This document shows, piece by piece, positions 9,436 to 18,300 of a stretch of 64,000 nt of DNA (position 1 is its first letter; each line of letters starts with the position of its first letter). Source of the DNA: Mogibacterium sp. (GTDB taxonomy: Bacteria; Bacillota; Clostridia; Peptostreptococcales; Anaerovoracaceae); the NCBI GenBank assembly GCA_016775335.1, contig JAEUGJ010000010.1, positions 86,544-150,543 on the forward strand, in the 5' to 3' direction. The translations under genes and the position numbers were made by a program. The notes below the pieces were generated by a model. It made no database searches and was not told the origin of the DNA. It saw only the letters and a list, made by a program, of their open reading frames with translations.

Positions 9436-9475
9436 AACCCCGTCCCGAGAACGCATGCGCTCACGGACGGGGTTT
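9436..9475 (+). terminator. Intrinsic terminator after the subtilase gene
   Basis: AACCCCGTCC (9436-9445) pairs with GGACGGGGTT (9465-9474), with an inner CGCATGCG palindrome in the loop. The T tract is short. Confidence 0.7.
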
Positions 9476-9612
9476 CTGATGGAAAAGTTCTTCTGGGGAA
9501 AAGGTTCGCACTTTTTCGTCGGAGAGTATAATCGAATCTCCCACAAGCAGTTGCTTGAGAATTAGAATTTATTAATCGGATACAATAAAATATGCCTAGA
9601 ATTTCAGAGCGA

Positions 9613-9850
9613 CTTCACGCTGTTCTACAGTTCTATGCTAATCAGCGTGAATATTTTTTTGTGATACACGGTTTCGCTATGTAATTATCTTCGCGCAAAC
9701 CATCTTTTTAAAAAAGTTCACGCTTTTTGGAGGGATTTTTCATTTTGGCGTGAATCACCGGTGGCAATCGGACGCTCCAAAATTAGAATTTTGCAAAAGC
9801 AGCGAATTACGTTCACGCTAAATCCGTGTTTTATGTCAAAAAGCGTGAAC
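9613..9850. repeat. Three 40-nt palindromic elements with GTTCACGCT/AGCGTGAAC arms
   Basis: Copies lie at 9613-9652, 9716-9755 and 9811-9850. Each has TTCACGCT on the left and (A/G)GCGTGAA on the right, with exactly 22 nt between the 8-nt arms; copy 3 extends to a perfect 9-bp arm. Loops differ in sequence. Copies are 103 and 95 bp apart. The rest of the gene-free stretch 9476-10218 is AT-rich with no credible coding sequence. Confidence 0.8.
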
Positions 9851-10015
9851 TACCTTTAAATTTCTAGACATATGAGATTGTGCATGCAAACTTCAGATAA
9901 TACAATTGGAATCGCACCTTTTGAACCGGACTTATATTAAGATGAAGACGAAATGGATCCGCATACGGAAAGGCAAATCCCAAAGAAAGAGTGAAGACGC
10001 GAAAAAATGCAACGA

Positions 10016-10050
10016 AAAAGACAAGGCGATGGGGGGTGCCTTGTCTTTTC
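10016..10050. terminator. Terminator-like hairpin in a gene-free stretch
   Basis: AAAAGACAAGGC (10016-10027) pairs with GCCTTGTCTTTT (10038-10049), a 12-bp stem with U or A tracts on either strand. No gene obviously needs it. Confidence 0.5.
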
Positions 10051-10092
10051 CTTCGTGTTAACTTATGTTTGAGATTGGGTGGTGATAGAATT

Positions 10093-10120
10093 CTGTAAAC
10101 AGTATCTCTTCTGTTTACAG
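10093..10120. promoter_or_regulatory. Perfect 10-bp inverted repeat
   Basis: CTGTAAACAG (10093-10102) and CTGTTTACAG (10111-10120) are exact reverse complements with an 8-nt spacer, followed by TTATTATTAT. It could be an operator or a weak terminator; no promoter is evident beside it. Confidence 0.4.
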
Positions 10121-10218
10121 TTATTATTATATGCAAAAACCTTAAACCAACTTAAAGGATTGAAATATTAAAACGAAAAAATTTCAAGGCCCGGCGGCCG
10201 GGAAGGGATTTGGGCAAA

Positions 10219-10264
10219 GGAAAACGGATGCAGCCTGCGCGAGGCAGGCCGCATCCGTTTTTCA
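10219..10264 (-). terminator. Terminator downstream of the DUF1858 gene
   Basis: AAAACGGATGC (10221-10231) pairs with GCATCCGTTTT (10251-10261), with an inner GCCTGC/GCAGGC stem. T tracts occur on both strands, so it may act bidirectionally. Between it and the gene are further short palindromes such as GATTCCGGC-TGC-GCCGGAATC (10281-10301). Confidence 0.65.
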
Positions 10265-10388
10265 TCTCCATTAATCGGTCGATTCCGGCTGCGCCGGAAT
10301 CCCCGCATTTCCATGTTTGGTCGGCTGCGCCGGTCCCTGCCGTCGCTCCGCCGGTCGAGCTCGTCGAGCCGGACGTTTGAGCCGCGGA

Positions 10389-10589
10389 CTATTCTGCTTT
10401 TAATGCGTCGTTCAGAGCGTTCACCAGTACGTCCGCGTCGATGCCGTGAACCTGGGAAGCCTGCTCGATGGACTCACCCTGAGAAGCCGGGCAGCCGATG
10501 CACATCATTCCGTTCTGGAAAAATGTCTCGATCAGTTCCGGATGTGCGGTGATAACGTCGCCGATGATGTTGTCCTTCGTAATTGCCAT
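10389..10589 (-). CDS. DUF1858-domain small protein
   Basis: This 66-residue protein begins MAITKDNIIGDVITAHPELI and carries the DUF1858 hallmark GMMCIGCPAS, a CxxC pair just after a predicted helix. Family members occur alone or fused to hybrid-cluster or sulfur-related proteins in anaerobes and probably use the CxxC for redox or metal binding; the function is not settled. An ATG six codons upstream (10607) is possible, but GGGAG sits 8 nt before 10589, which is chosen. It stands alone, convergent with nothing and divergent from the glutamate-cysteine ligase gene. Confidence 0.82.
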   Translation of the reverse strand: MAITKDNIIGDVITAHPELIETFFQNGMMCIGCPASQGESIEQASQVHGIDADVLVNALNDALKAE

Positions 10590-10718
10590 GTATGTAACTC
10601 CCTTCATATTCCTTAGGAAAAATTTTCTACGAAAGTTACAATACCATTGATTTCAAGGAAATGCAACACCTTTCACAAATCTTTCATGCAAATTCCTATC
10701 TAATCACTCTGAATTTCC

Positions 10719-10747
10719 TTGCGGTGGGATTTTTGCCGTGATAAAAT
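10719..10747 (+). promoter_or_regulatory. Promoter of the glutamate-cysteine ligase gene
   Basis: TTGCGG (10719-10724), 17 nt, then TAAAAT (10742-10747) preceded by TG as an extended -10. A GGGGGTAGGAG ribosome binding site precedes the ATG at 10778. Confidence 0.55.
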
Positions 10748-10777
10748 CGTTTCCATATTGGGGGTAGGAGTAAAAAC

Positions 10778-12142
10778 ATGAAACGATTGGATAAAAATAT
10801 TTTGATGGCGCGAATGGGGCTGGAAAAAGAAAGTCTTCGAGTAGACCGACGCGGCCGGTTGGCACAGACGCCCCACCCGTTTCCGGAGGATGCGGAACTG
10901 GATGTGGATTTCAGCGGGAATCAACTGGAATTTATCACGGGTGTGTGCGATTCCGCGGATGAGGTCTGGGAGGATTTGCGGCGGCTGCACCGGAAGGCGG
11001 CCTGGGTACTGAAAAATCGGGAGACCGGGCCGGAGTTCCTCTGGCCTTTCAGCAACCCGCCCTATATGCAGGCGGAAGGAGAGAATCCGCCCATGGAGTT
11101 CTATGGGGAGAAGGCCTGGAAGACGGAGTACCGGAATCACCTGAAGGAGCGGTACGGAACACAGCTGATGCTGTATTCCGGAATTCATTTTAACCTGTCC
11201 TTCCCGGCGGAATTCTGGGAGTCCCTTTCGGCGATAGGGGATGCAGGCGTTGGGACCGGCTGTGCCGGCGAAAATCTGCAGAATGCGGACGCCGCCTATT
11301 TGAATTTGGCGGCATGGACCACCCGGTATGCGTGGCTGATCGTGTACCTCTTCGCGGCCAGTCCGGTGCTGGACGAAAGTTATTTTAGCCCGGGGAAAAA
11401 AGTCGGCAGGCCTTGCATGAAATATGCCAGCCCGCGGAGCAGTGAAATCGGCTACTGGAACGATTTCGAGCCGGTGCTGGATTACCGCAGCTTGGAGGGG
11501 TACGTGGATTCCATCCAAAAATACACGGAGGACGGGACGCTGATGTCCCCGGCGGAGCTGTACTATCCGGTGCGGCTGAAGCCGGCGGGGCTTTACGATG
11601 TGGAGCGCCTCCGGCAGGAAGGGGTGAGCCACATCGAGATTCGTGTAATCGACGAAAACCCGTACTCGGAAATCGGGATTTTCCGGGAGGACGTGCGGTT
11701 CCTGCACCTCCTGCTGGTGTATCTGGCGAGCCGGGCGCCGAAGTCGTTCCCGGAGGCGGAGCAGCGCCGGGCGCTGCGGGACATGAAGCGCGCCGCGTCG
11801 TTCGATGATTCCACTTGCCTTTCCAACGGCCTCAGCATCCGGGAGAACGCGGTGCAGGCTTTGCAGGAAATGGAAGAGTTCTTTGCGGGTGGCGCGGGCG
11901 CCGCCCCTGGCGGCTCCGCATCTGGTGACGGCTCCGCCCCCGTTGGGGTTGCAGCGCCGGTGACAGGCTCCGCCTCTGCCGAGTGGGCATATATCCGGGA
12001 AGCGTTGGATTTCCAGTGGCGGAAACTGGAACCCGGCGGTCGCCCGGCAGAGGTTATCCGGGAGAAATTCCGGGAAGGGTATAACCGAAAAGGTCTGGAA
12101 TTGGCAAAAGCCCATAGCCGCAAGTTGTGTCAAGAGGACTAG
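10778..12142 (+). CDS. gshA: Glutamate-cysteine ligase (gamma-glutamylcysteine synthetase)
   Basis: The enzyme joins L-glutamate and L-cysteine with ATP, the first step of glutathione synthesis. The 454-residue protein matches the enterobacterial GshA/GshF N-domain type: MGLEKESLRVDRRG with the conserved G-x-E-x-E-x-LR start, GNQLEFITG, WPFSNPP, and YSGIHFNLSFP. It stops where the C-terminal ATP-grasp domain of bifunctional GshF would begin, and no glutathione synthetase is adjacent, so the product may be gamma-glutamylcysteine. Residues about 370-400 form a Gly/Ala/Ser/Pro-rich insert (GGAGAAPGGSASGDG), probably a low-complexity expansion in a surface loop. The gene has its own promoter and terminator. 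Confidence 0.88.
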   Translation: MKRLDKNILMARMGLEKESLRVDRRGRLAQTPHPFPEDAELDVDFSGNQLEFITGVCDSADEVWEDLRRLHRKAAWVLKNRETGPEFLWPFSNPPYMQAEGENPPMEFYGEKAWKTEYRNHLKERYGTQLMLYSGIHFNLSFPAEFWESLSAIGDAGVGTGCAGENLQNADAAYLNLAAWTTRYAWLIVYLFAASPVLDESYFSPGKKVGRPCMKYASPRSSEIGYWNDFEPVLDYRSLEGYVDSIQKYTEDGTLMSPAELYYPVRLKPAGLYDVERLRQEGVSHIEIRVIDENPYSEIGIFREDVRFLHLLLVYLASRAPKSFPEAEQRRALRDMKRAASFDDSTCLSNGLSIRENAVQALQEMEEFFAGGAGAAPGGSASGDGSAPVGVAAPVTGSASAEWAYIREALDFQWRKLEPGGRPAEVIREKFREGYNRKGLELAKAHSRKLCQED

Positions 12143-12207
12143 CTTGCAAAGGACCTGGGACACATCGGCCGCTATTATAATTCCGGCCGATTCCAAGATA
12201 TCTTCGA

Positions 12208-12256
12208 GAATTGACGACGAACGGAGAGAGATAGGGCGTTCGTCGTCAATTCTTTT
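12208..12256 (+). terminator. Terminator after gshA
   Basis: A perfect 16-bp stem (12208-12223 with 12237-12252) is followed by TTTTCC. Confidence 0.88.
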
Positions 12257-12279
12257 CCTTTGGGATTTTTGATGCTGGT

Positions 12280-12659
12280 AAGTGATGAACGAAGGTCGGT
12301 GAGCGCCTTCCGTGCATCACTTTTCTTTTGAATGCGGCCCGAATCTAATTCCTGCCGCCGGGGCAAATCGGGAAATTGATGCAGGAACGCTGCGAAAAAG
12401 GGGGCCTGCATCAATTGGCTTGTCGTCGCCGGGTCAATTAGCGAAAAGATGCCCGGCGGAAATAGCAGAAAGTAATGCAGGAAAGCATAAAACAGCCGCC
12501 CATGAATCACTTTAATTCCTGGTTGAAACAAAAGTAGAAAAAAGCCAATGCAAAAATGATTAGAAGTGATGCATGGGATGAAAAACCGGCGGTTCATGCA
12601 TCAACTCCGGAAGTGCAGTTGATGCATGAGGCGGAAAAACAAGGGGGCCAACATCACTT
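12280..12659. repeat. Five 43-nt palindromic elements with AAGTGATGCATG-type arms
   Basis: Elements lie at 12280-12322, 12374-12416, 12470-12512, 12564-12606 and 12617-12659, all exactly 43 nt: a 12-nt arm, a 19-nt loop and a 12-nt arm. Arms vary as pairs, for example AATTGATGCAGG with CCTGCATCAATT in copy 2. Copies 1, 3 and 5 pair imperfectly. Four loops have a central A-run. Starts are 94, 96, 94 and 53 bp apart. Confidence 0.8.
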
Positions 12660-12690
12660 TCTTCCGTTATCCCGCCCGGCGCCCCTCCCG

Positions 12691-12742
12691 GTTGGCGTCG
12701 CCCCGCCGGCAAAGCCTTATCCCACCGTCGGGCCACGCCAAC
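12691..12742. repeat. 52-nt palindromic element, GTTGGCGTCGC arms
   Basis: GTTGGCGTCGC (12691-12701) pairs with GCCACGCCAAC (12732-12742) with one mismatch. The 30-nt loop matches that of the 25-kb array in most positions. A lone left arm, GTTGGCGCCGC, recurs at 12852-12862 after the same GCGCCCCTCCC flank. The stretch 12743-13013 holds no other feature I can support. Confidence 0.75.
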
Positions 12743-13013
12743 AGGCCGTGCACTTCTACCGAAGGGCCCAACTTCTCAAAGAATCTAACCGGCTCCCGAA
12801 GATCCCCAACTTCCCAAAGGGCCTAATTCCGGCCGCGCGGCGCCCCTCCCTGTTGGCGCCGCCCCGTTCAAATCGAAATTTAGTAGGGACAACCGGTATA
12901 AAAAGTGAAAAATAAGCCTTTTTTTACAATTGCAACCGAAAAATAAAATTGTATCCATAAAAAAATCAAGAGCTTTCCGAGGGAAGTATTAATTTTTTGA
13001 GTAGCCGGACCGG

Positions 13014-13041
13014 TTGAATTATTTGTTGAAAGTGTTACAAT
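13014..13041 (+). promoter_or_regulatory. Probable promoter of the first M24 peptidase gene
   Basis: TTGAAT (13014-13019), 16 nt, TACAAT (13036-13041), about 70 nt before the start codon. Confidence 0.4.
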
Positions 13042-13109
13042 TTTGACTAGGTATAGAACACGGTCTATGCTCCGGAGTTCTACCGCGTGTTATTAAGGAG
13101 GGAAACAAA

Positions 13110-14900
13110 ATGACAGAAGTTGCAAAGCGCATTGAACAGCTTCGCAAGCTGATGGCAGAGCAGAACATCGACGCATATGTCGTTCCGACCGCAGACTTCC
13201 ATCAGAGCGAGTATGTTGGCGAACATTTTAAAGCCAGACAGTTCATTACCGGTTTCAGTGGATCCTATGGAACAGCTGTTATCGCAAAGAACGATGCCGG
13301 TCTGTGGACGGATGGAAGATACTTCACCCAGGCACTGACCGAACTGGAAGGCAGCGGCGTTCGTCTGATGAAGATGTTCGTTGATGACACTCCATCCACT
13401 ACCGAGTGGCTGGCAGAACAGATTCCGGAAGGCGGCAAGGTTGCCTTCGACGGCCGTGTGCTTTCCATGGGCGAAGGTCAGGAATACGAGGAAGTTCTGG
13501 GAGCAAAGAACATCACCATCGAGTACGAAGTAGATTTGATCGATCAGATCTGGAGCGACCGTCCGGAACAGTCCAAGAAGCCATGCTTCTTCCTGGAAGA
13601 CAAGTACACCGGCGAGAACGTTGCATCCAAACTGGCAAGAGTTCGGGCAAAGATGGCAGAATGCGGTGCTACCGTACACCTGATTGCATCTTTGGATGAC
13701 AATGCGTGGCTGCTGAACTTCCGTGGTGACGATATCGACTTCTTCCCACTGGTTTTGGATTACGTAATCGTTGGCAAAGACGATGCACACCTGTACATCG
13801 ACGAGAGCAAGCTGAACGACAGAATCCGCGAAGAGCTGGCGAAGAACGACGTTCAGATTCACCCATACAACGACATCTACGAAGATGCCAAGAATATCGG
13901 TAAAGACGAAGTGGCTCTCATCGACCCGATGAAGATGAACTACGCGCTTTACAAGAGCCTGCCGTGCAAGGTGGTAGAAGGTGCCAACCCAACCATCCTC
14001 ATGAAGGCAATGAAGAACGAAGTGGAAATCGCAAACATCCGGAAAGCAGAGCTGAAGGACAGCGTTGCCCTCACCAAGTTCATGTACTGGATCAAAAAGA
14101 ACTACGACAAGATGGAGATCACCGAGTTGTCCGCATCCGACAAGCTGACATCCCTCCGTGCGGAACAGGAAGGATACATTCGGGATTCCTTCGAACCTCT
14201 GCAGGCATTTGGTGCACACGCTGCGATGATGCACTACTCCCCAACAGAGGAGTCCGATGTTCCGCTGAAAGAAGGCGGAATGCTGCTGAGCGATACTGGC
14301 GGCGGCTACTATGAAGGTTCCACCGATATCACCCGTACCACCGTTCTGGGTCATATCACACCGGAGCTGAAGAAATACTACACCGCAGTATACAGAGCAA
14401 TGCAGCACCTGAGCGTGGCAAACTTCCTGTACGGAAACCACGGCTGGTCCCTGGACGTACTGGCAAGACAGCCAATCTGGGATCTGAACAAGGACTTCCA
14501 GTGCGGAACCGGACACGGATTCGGTTACCTGGGCAGCATTCACGAACCGCCAACCGGATTCCGTTGGTACATCGTTCCGTCCAAGAATGAGCACCACCAG
14601 TTCGAAGAAGGCATGGTAATCACCAACGAGCCGGGAATCTACGAAGAAGGCGACTTCGGTATCCGTATCGAGAACAACCTGCTCACCGTAAAAGGCGAGA
14701 AGAACAAGTACGGTCAGTTCATGCACTTCGAGACACTGAACTTCGTACCGATCGATCTGGACGGTATCGATCCGGAAGAGCTGACACGCTCCGAGAGAGA
14801 ATGGCTCAACGATTACCACAAGGAGTGCTACGAGAAGGTTAGCCCGTTCCTCACCGAAGAGGAGAAGGAATGGCTCAAGGAGTACACCAGAGCCATCTAG
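13110..14900 (+). CDS. pepP: Xaa-Pro aminopeptidase, long M24B form
   Basis: This peptidase releases an N-terminal residue linked to proline. The 596-residue protein has the three-part layout of long aminopeptidase P: two creatinase-N-like domains (about 1-310), then the pita-bread domain. The dinuclear metal ligands are all visible: Asp395 (LSDTGGGY), Asp406 (STDITRT), His469 (GTGHGFGYLG), Glu507 (TNEPGIY) and Glu521 (GIRIENN). The start follows AAGGAGGGAAAC. It opens a run of proline-directed peptidases, with a second M24 enzyme and a proline iminopeptidase next, pointing to use of proline-rich peptides. Confidence 0.94.
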   Translation: MTEVAKRIEQLRKLMAEQNIDAYVVPTADFHQSEYVGEHFKARQFITGFSGSYGTAVIAKNDAGLWTDGRYFTQALTELEGSGVRLMKMFVDDTPSTTEWLAEQIPEGGKVAFDGRVLSMGEGQEYEEVLGAKNITIEYEVDLIDQIWSDRPEQSKKPCFFLEDKYTGENVASKLARVRAKMAECGATVHLIASLDDNAWLLNFRGDDIDFFPLVLDYVIVGKDDAHLYIDESKLNDRIREELAKNDVQIHPYNDIYEDAKNIGKDEVALIDPMKMNYALYKSLPCKVVEGANPTILMKAMKNEVEIANIRKAELKDSVALTKFMYWIKKNYDKMEITELSASDKLTSLRAEQEGYIRDSFEPLQAFGAHAAMMHYSPTEESDVPLKEGGMLLSDTGGGYYEGSTDITRTTVLGHITPELKKYYTAVYRAMQHLSVANFLYGNHGWSLDVLARQPIWDLNKDFQCGTGHGFGYLGSIHEPPTGFRWYIVPSKNEHHQFEEGMVITNEPGIYEEGDFGIRIENNLLTVKGEKNKYGQFMHFETLNFVPIDLDGIDPEELTRSEREWLNDYHKECYEKVSPFLTEEEKEWLKEYTRAI

Positions 14901-15116
14901 TTAGAAATCCAACACTCTCGGCGATCGAGAGACCGGTGCAGCTCTGCACCGCCGGACCACTCGGACACTTGGAATTTAGAAAATGATTATTTTATAAAAA
15001 GAAAGTATATAATAACTGTAGATTCTCTATCAAAGTGCCGGCGGTCGTGCTATAATGATTTATGGATGTTATTTTCGGAACAATCCGGAAAGACTTAAGA
15101 AATGGAGGATTACATC

Positions 15117-16211
15117 ATGTTGAAAAAAGATCGTTTGGAGAGAACCATTGCCAAGATGAAGGAAAAAGACATCCCTCAGATGCTCGTTTCCGACCAGTAC
15201 GCTCTGTACTACCTGCTGGACAAGACATTTGTTTTCGGCGAAAGAATGGGTGCGCTGTACATCAATATTGACGGCACCACTCACTTTGTACTGAACAAGC
15301 TGTTCCCACAGGTAGAAGACCTTGGCGTGGAGATTACCTATTACGATGACGTGGAGGATGGCGTAGAGATTCTGTCCCGTTTCGTCGACAAAGAGAAGAC
15401 AATGGGTATCGACAAGACTTGGCCGGCAAGATTCGTTCTGAGACTTCAGGAACTGGGCGCAGGCAGCTCCTTCGTAAACAACGCATGCGTAATTGATAAA
15501 GTTAGACAGGTTAAGGGTGAAGATGAGCACAAGATCATGAAGGAATCCGCTCTGAAGATCGATCAGGTTATGGATAAACTGATTCCATGGGTTGCAAAGG
15601 GCCTCACCGAAATCGAGCTGAACCAGAAGACTGCAGAACTGTGCAAGGAAGTTGGTTTTAGCGGCATGTCCTTCGACCCGATTACTGCATACGGTAAGGG
15701 CGGCGCAGATCCGCACCACATCACCGACAACAGCAAGGGTAAGCACGGCGACTCCGTTGTCCTGGACATCGGCGGAATGTGGAAGGGTTATGCTTCCGAC
15801 ATCACCAGAACCGTATTCATCGGCGAAGTAAGCGAGAGACAGAAGCAGATCTACAACATCGTTCTGGAAGCCAACAAGAGAGGTATTGCAGCAGCAAAGC
15901 CGGGCAACAAGATGAGCGACGTAGATAAGGCTGCAAGAGATTACATCACCGAGCAGGGCTTTGGTGAATACTTCACACACAGAACCGGTCACTCCATCGG
16001 TCTGGAAGACCACGAGGTGGGCGACGTATCCCTGGCTAACGACGAAATCATCGTACCGGGACAGTGCTTCTCCGTTGAGCCGGGAATCTATCTCTATGAC
16101 GAGGGTATCGGCGTAAGAATCGAGGACATCCTGTACATCACCGAAGATGGCTGCGAAGTGCTCAACGAGTATCCGAAGGATGAAATCGTCGTTGTTCCGG
16201 ACGGAGAATAA
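15117..16211 (+). CDS. M24 family Xaa-Pro peptidase
   Basis: The 364-residue protein has a creatinase-N domain (about 1-130) and an M24 catalytic domain with VLDIGGMWKGYASDITRT (two Asp ligands), HRTGHSIGLEDHE (His), SVEPGIYLYDEG (Glu) and GVRIEDILYITEDG (Glu), the pattern of prolidases and Xaa-Pro aminopeptidases. An ATG at 15102 overlaps the ribosome binding site GGAGG (15104-15108); the ATG at 15117 has 8-nt spacing and is chosen. A TATAAT at 15051-15056 may belong to its own promoter. The protein is clearly related to the one encoded at 49216-50316. Confidence 0.9.
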   Translation: MLKKDRLERTIAKMKEKDIPQMLVSDQYALYYLLDKTFVFGERMGALYINIDGTTHFVLNKLFPQVEDLGVEITYYDDVEDGVEILSRFVDKEKTMGIDKTWPARFVLRLQELGAGSSFVNNACVIDKVRQVKGEDEHKIMKESALKIDQVMDKLIPWVAKGLTEIELNQKTAELCKEVGFSGMSFDPITAYGKGGADPHHITDNSKGKHGDSVVLDIGGMWKGYASDITRTVFIGEVSERQKQIYNIVLEANKRGIAAAKPGNKMSDVDKAARDYITEQGFGEYFTHRTGHSIGLEDHEVGDVSLANDEIIVPGQCFSVEPGIYLYDEGIGVRIEDILYITEDGCEVLNEYPKDEIVVVPDGE

Positions 16212-16327
16212 TTGTTGATAAAACAAAGTTCGCCTCGGCAGACACTTCCGAGGGAATAAAACGGAAATGATAAAGGTGCCGCGGTCTGCGGGCTGCGGCA
16301 TTTAATTTACAAAGGAGAGTTAAAAAA

Positions 16328-17218
16328 ATGGCAAAGATTACAGAAGGTTACATGCCGTTCAGAGGTTATCAGACTTATTATAGAATCGTTGGTGAGCAGA
16401 AGGATAACGGAAAGGCTCCGCTGATCTGCCTGCACGGTGGTCCGGGATCCACCCACAACTACTTCGAAGTACTGGACAACGTAGCAGACGATGACGATCG
16501 TATGATCGTAATGTACGACCAGCTTGGCTGCGGAAATTCTTACCTGGACGGACATCCTGAAATGTGGACACAGGATCTGTGGCTGGACGAGCTGGATGCT
16601 CTGAGAGAGCACCTGGGTCTGGATAAGTGCCACATCATCGGTCAGTCTTGGGGTGGTATGATGCAGATTGCATACGCAATTGAGCGTGGTGCAAAGGGCG
16701 TAAAATCCTTCATCATCTCCTCCGGTCACCCAAGCAGCAGCCTGTGGGCAAAGGAAGGTATGAGAAGAATTAAGATGATGGATGAGGCAGATCAGAAAGC
16801 CATCAACCACGCACTGGAAACCGAAGACTTCACCGGCGAAGATTATCTGAAGGCAGTAGATCACTATATGGACAGATACTGCACATACTGGAGAGAAGAT
16901 CTTCCGGAATGCTGCACCAGAGCAAAGAAGAGCGGCGGCGAAGCATATCTGTATGGATGGGGCCCGAACGAATTCGTACCGTCCGGTACACTGAGAGACT
17001 TCGAGTATATCGACAGACTGCCTGAAATCGAAGTACCGTCCCTGATTATGAGCGGTATCTCCGATCTGTGCTCTCCACTGGTTGCAAAGACCATGGCAGA
17101 CGGAATCCAGCACACCAAGTGGATCCTCTGGGAGAATGCAAGACACACCACATTCGTAGACAGACACGATGATTACTGCGTTGAGCTGATCAAGTGGATG
17201 AACGAATACGACAAATAA
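16328..17218 (+). CDS. pip: Proline iminopeptidase-type alpha/beta hydrolase (S33)
   Basis: The 296-residue protein has the S33 proline iminopeptidase signature: oxyanion loop LHGGPGSTHNYF, nucleophile elbow GQSWGG, acidic residue in MSGISDLCSP and catalytic His in ENARHTTFVD. Enzymes of this group remove N-terminal proline from short peptides; tricorn-interacting factor F1 is a relative. It lies 116 bases after an M24 peptidase. The gap holds a GC-rich hairpin (TGCCGC/GCGGCA near 16276-16300) and a good AAAGGAGAG ribosome binding site. Confidence 0.88.
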   Translation: MAKITEGYMPFRGYQTYYRIVGEQKDNGKAPLICLHGGPGSTHNYFEVLDNVADDDDRMIVMYDQLGCGNSYLDGHPEMWTQDLWLDELDALREHLGLDKCHIIGQSWGGMMQIAYAIERGAKGVKSFIISSGHPSSSLWAKEGMRRIKMMDEADQKAINHALETEDFTGEDYLKAVDHYMDRYCTYWREDLPECCTRAKKSGGEAYLYGWGPNEFVPSGTLRDFEYIDRLPEIEVPSLIMSGISDLCSPLVAKTMADGIQHTKWILWENARHTTFVDRHDDYCVELIKWMNEYDK

Positions 17219-17252
17219 GAACTGACAGCACATCCGTGCTTTAATCGATTTT

Positions 17253-17288
17253 AATCCGGACACGATCGAAAGATGCCGTGTCCGGATT
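17253..17288. terminator. 12-bp hairpin between the two hydrolase genes
   Basis: AATCCGGACACG (17253-17264) pairs with CGTGTCCGGATT (17277-17288). The T tract is poor, so termination may be partial. Confidence 0.5.
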
Positions 17289-17338
17289 GCTCTATAAAAA
17301 AACAGACCGGGTGAAAGCCCCGTGTCAGGAGGTGTACG

Positions 17339-18295
17339 ATGTTACATGAAGTAAGTTTTAAATCCTTTAATGAGAGAGATGATGTGCAAGGCTGGGTTTA
17401 CGTTCCGGCAACTGAGCCCTGCGGAATCATTCAGCTGGTGCACGGATTCGGAGAACATTCCAGAAGATATTTCCATATGATTGTGAATTTTATGGAGGCC
17501 GGCTATATCGTCGCGGCCGATGATCACGTAGGTCACGGCAAAACCGCCATGGTGAACGACACCTGGGGCGATTGGGGCGACAAGGGTTTCCGCACCATGA
17601 TGGAGGACGAGCACACGCTCACCACCCTGGTCAAAGAAATGTATCCGAATCTTCCGTACTTCATGTTCGGCCACAGCATGGGTTCCTTCATCGCACGGGA
17701 TTACATCACCAAATACGGCGATGAGCTTGCCGGCGTAACCCTTTGCGGTACCAGCGGCGTATTCCCGCACGTAGAAGAAGGGATCGAGCTCCTGGAAAAA
17801 GAAGTGGCAGCCGGTCACGGAGAGGATCCGGCCACCGAGGCACCGAATGTGGTGATGGGCTGGATGTTCGACCGCTGCGACGAAGAGATTAAACTGGGCA
17901 ACGAGTGGATCTGCTCGGATCCTTGCGTTCAGTACGACCACGCCCACGACCCGTTTGACGCCTTCACAAAGCCGACCACCAATCGGTCCTTCCTGTACTT
18001 CTGTCAGATGATTACCGCCATCACCGGATCGGACTGGGCGAAAAATGTTCCGACGGAACTCCCAATCTTTAACATTGCCGGCGACCAGGATCCGGTGGGT
18101 CAGTACGGCGAAGGGGTATATCAGGTATCCAACTGGCTGGCGGAAAGCGGACATGCTGTAGAGACGAAGCTGTATCCGGGCTACCGCCACGAAATCCACA
18201 ACTACGAAGATCTGAAGGATGAAGTGGTGGAAGACATCATCTGCTTCTTTGACGAGCAGTTGGATTTTGACGACGACGATGACGATGAGGAATAA
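17339..18295 (+). CDS. Lysophospholipase-like alpha/beta hydrolase
   Basis: The 318-residue protein resembles monoglyceride lipase/lysophospholipase-type S33 hydrolases: QLVHGFGEHSRRY (oxyanion loop), the elbow GHSMGS, IAGDQDPVG (catalytic Asp) and PGYRHEIHNY (catalytic His). Such enzymes cleave acylglycerols or peptide-like esters; the substrate is not evident. The C-terminus ends in an unusual acidic run, DFDDDDDDEE. The start follows AGGAGGTGTACG. The next gene begins 5 bases after its stop and draws its ribosome binding site from the GATGAGGAA stop region, so the two are coupled. Confidence 0.85.
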   Translation: MLHEVSFKSFNERDDVQGWVYVPATEPCGIIQLVHGFGEHSRRYFHMIVNFMEAGYIVAADDHVGHGKTAMVNDTWGDWGDKGFRTMMEDEHTLTTLVKEMYPNLPYFMFGHSMGSFIARDYITKYGDELAGVTLCGTSGVFPHVEEGIELLEKEVAAGHGEDPATEAPNVVMGWMFDRCDEEIKLGNEWICSDPCVQYDHAHDPFDAFTKPTTNRSFLYFCQMITAITGSDWAKNVPTELPIFNIAGDQDPVGQYGEGVYQVSNWLAESGHAVETKLYPGYRHEIHNYEDLKDEVVEDIICFFDEQLDFDDDDDDEE

Positions 18296-18300
18296 TAGAA

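Noticed and set aside
12312..12915. Short open frames in the 12.3-12.9 kb repeats
   Set aside because: They run through palindromic elements without ribosome binding sites or domain matches.
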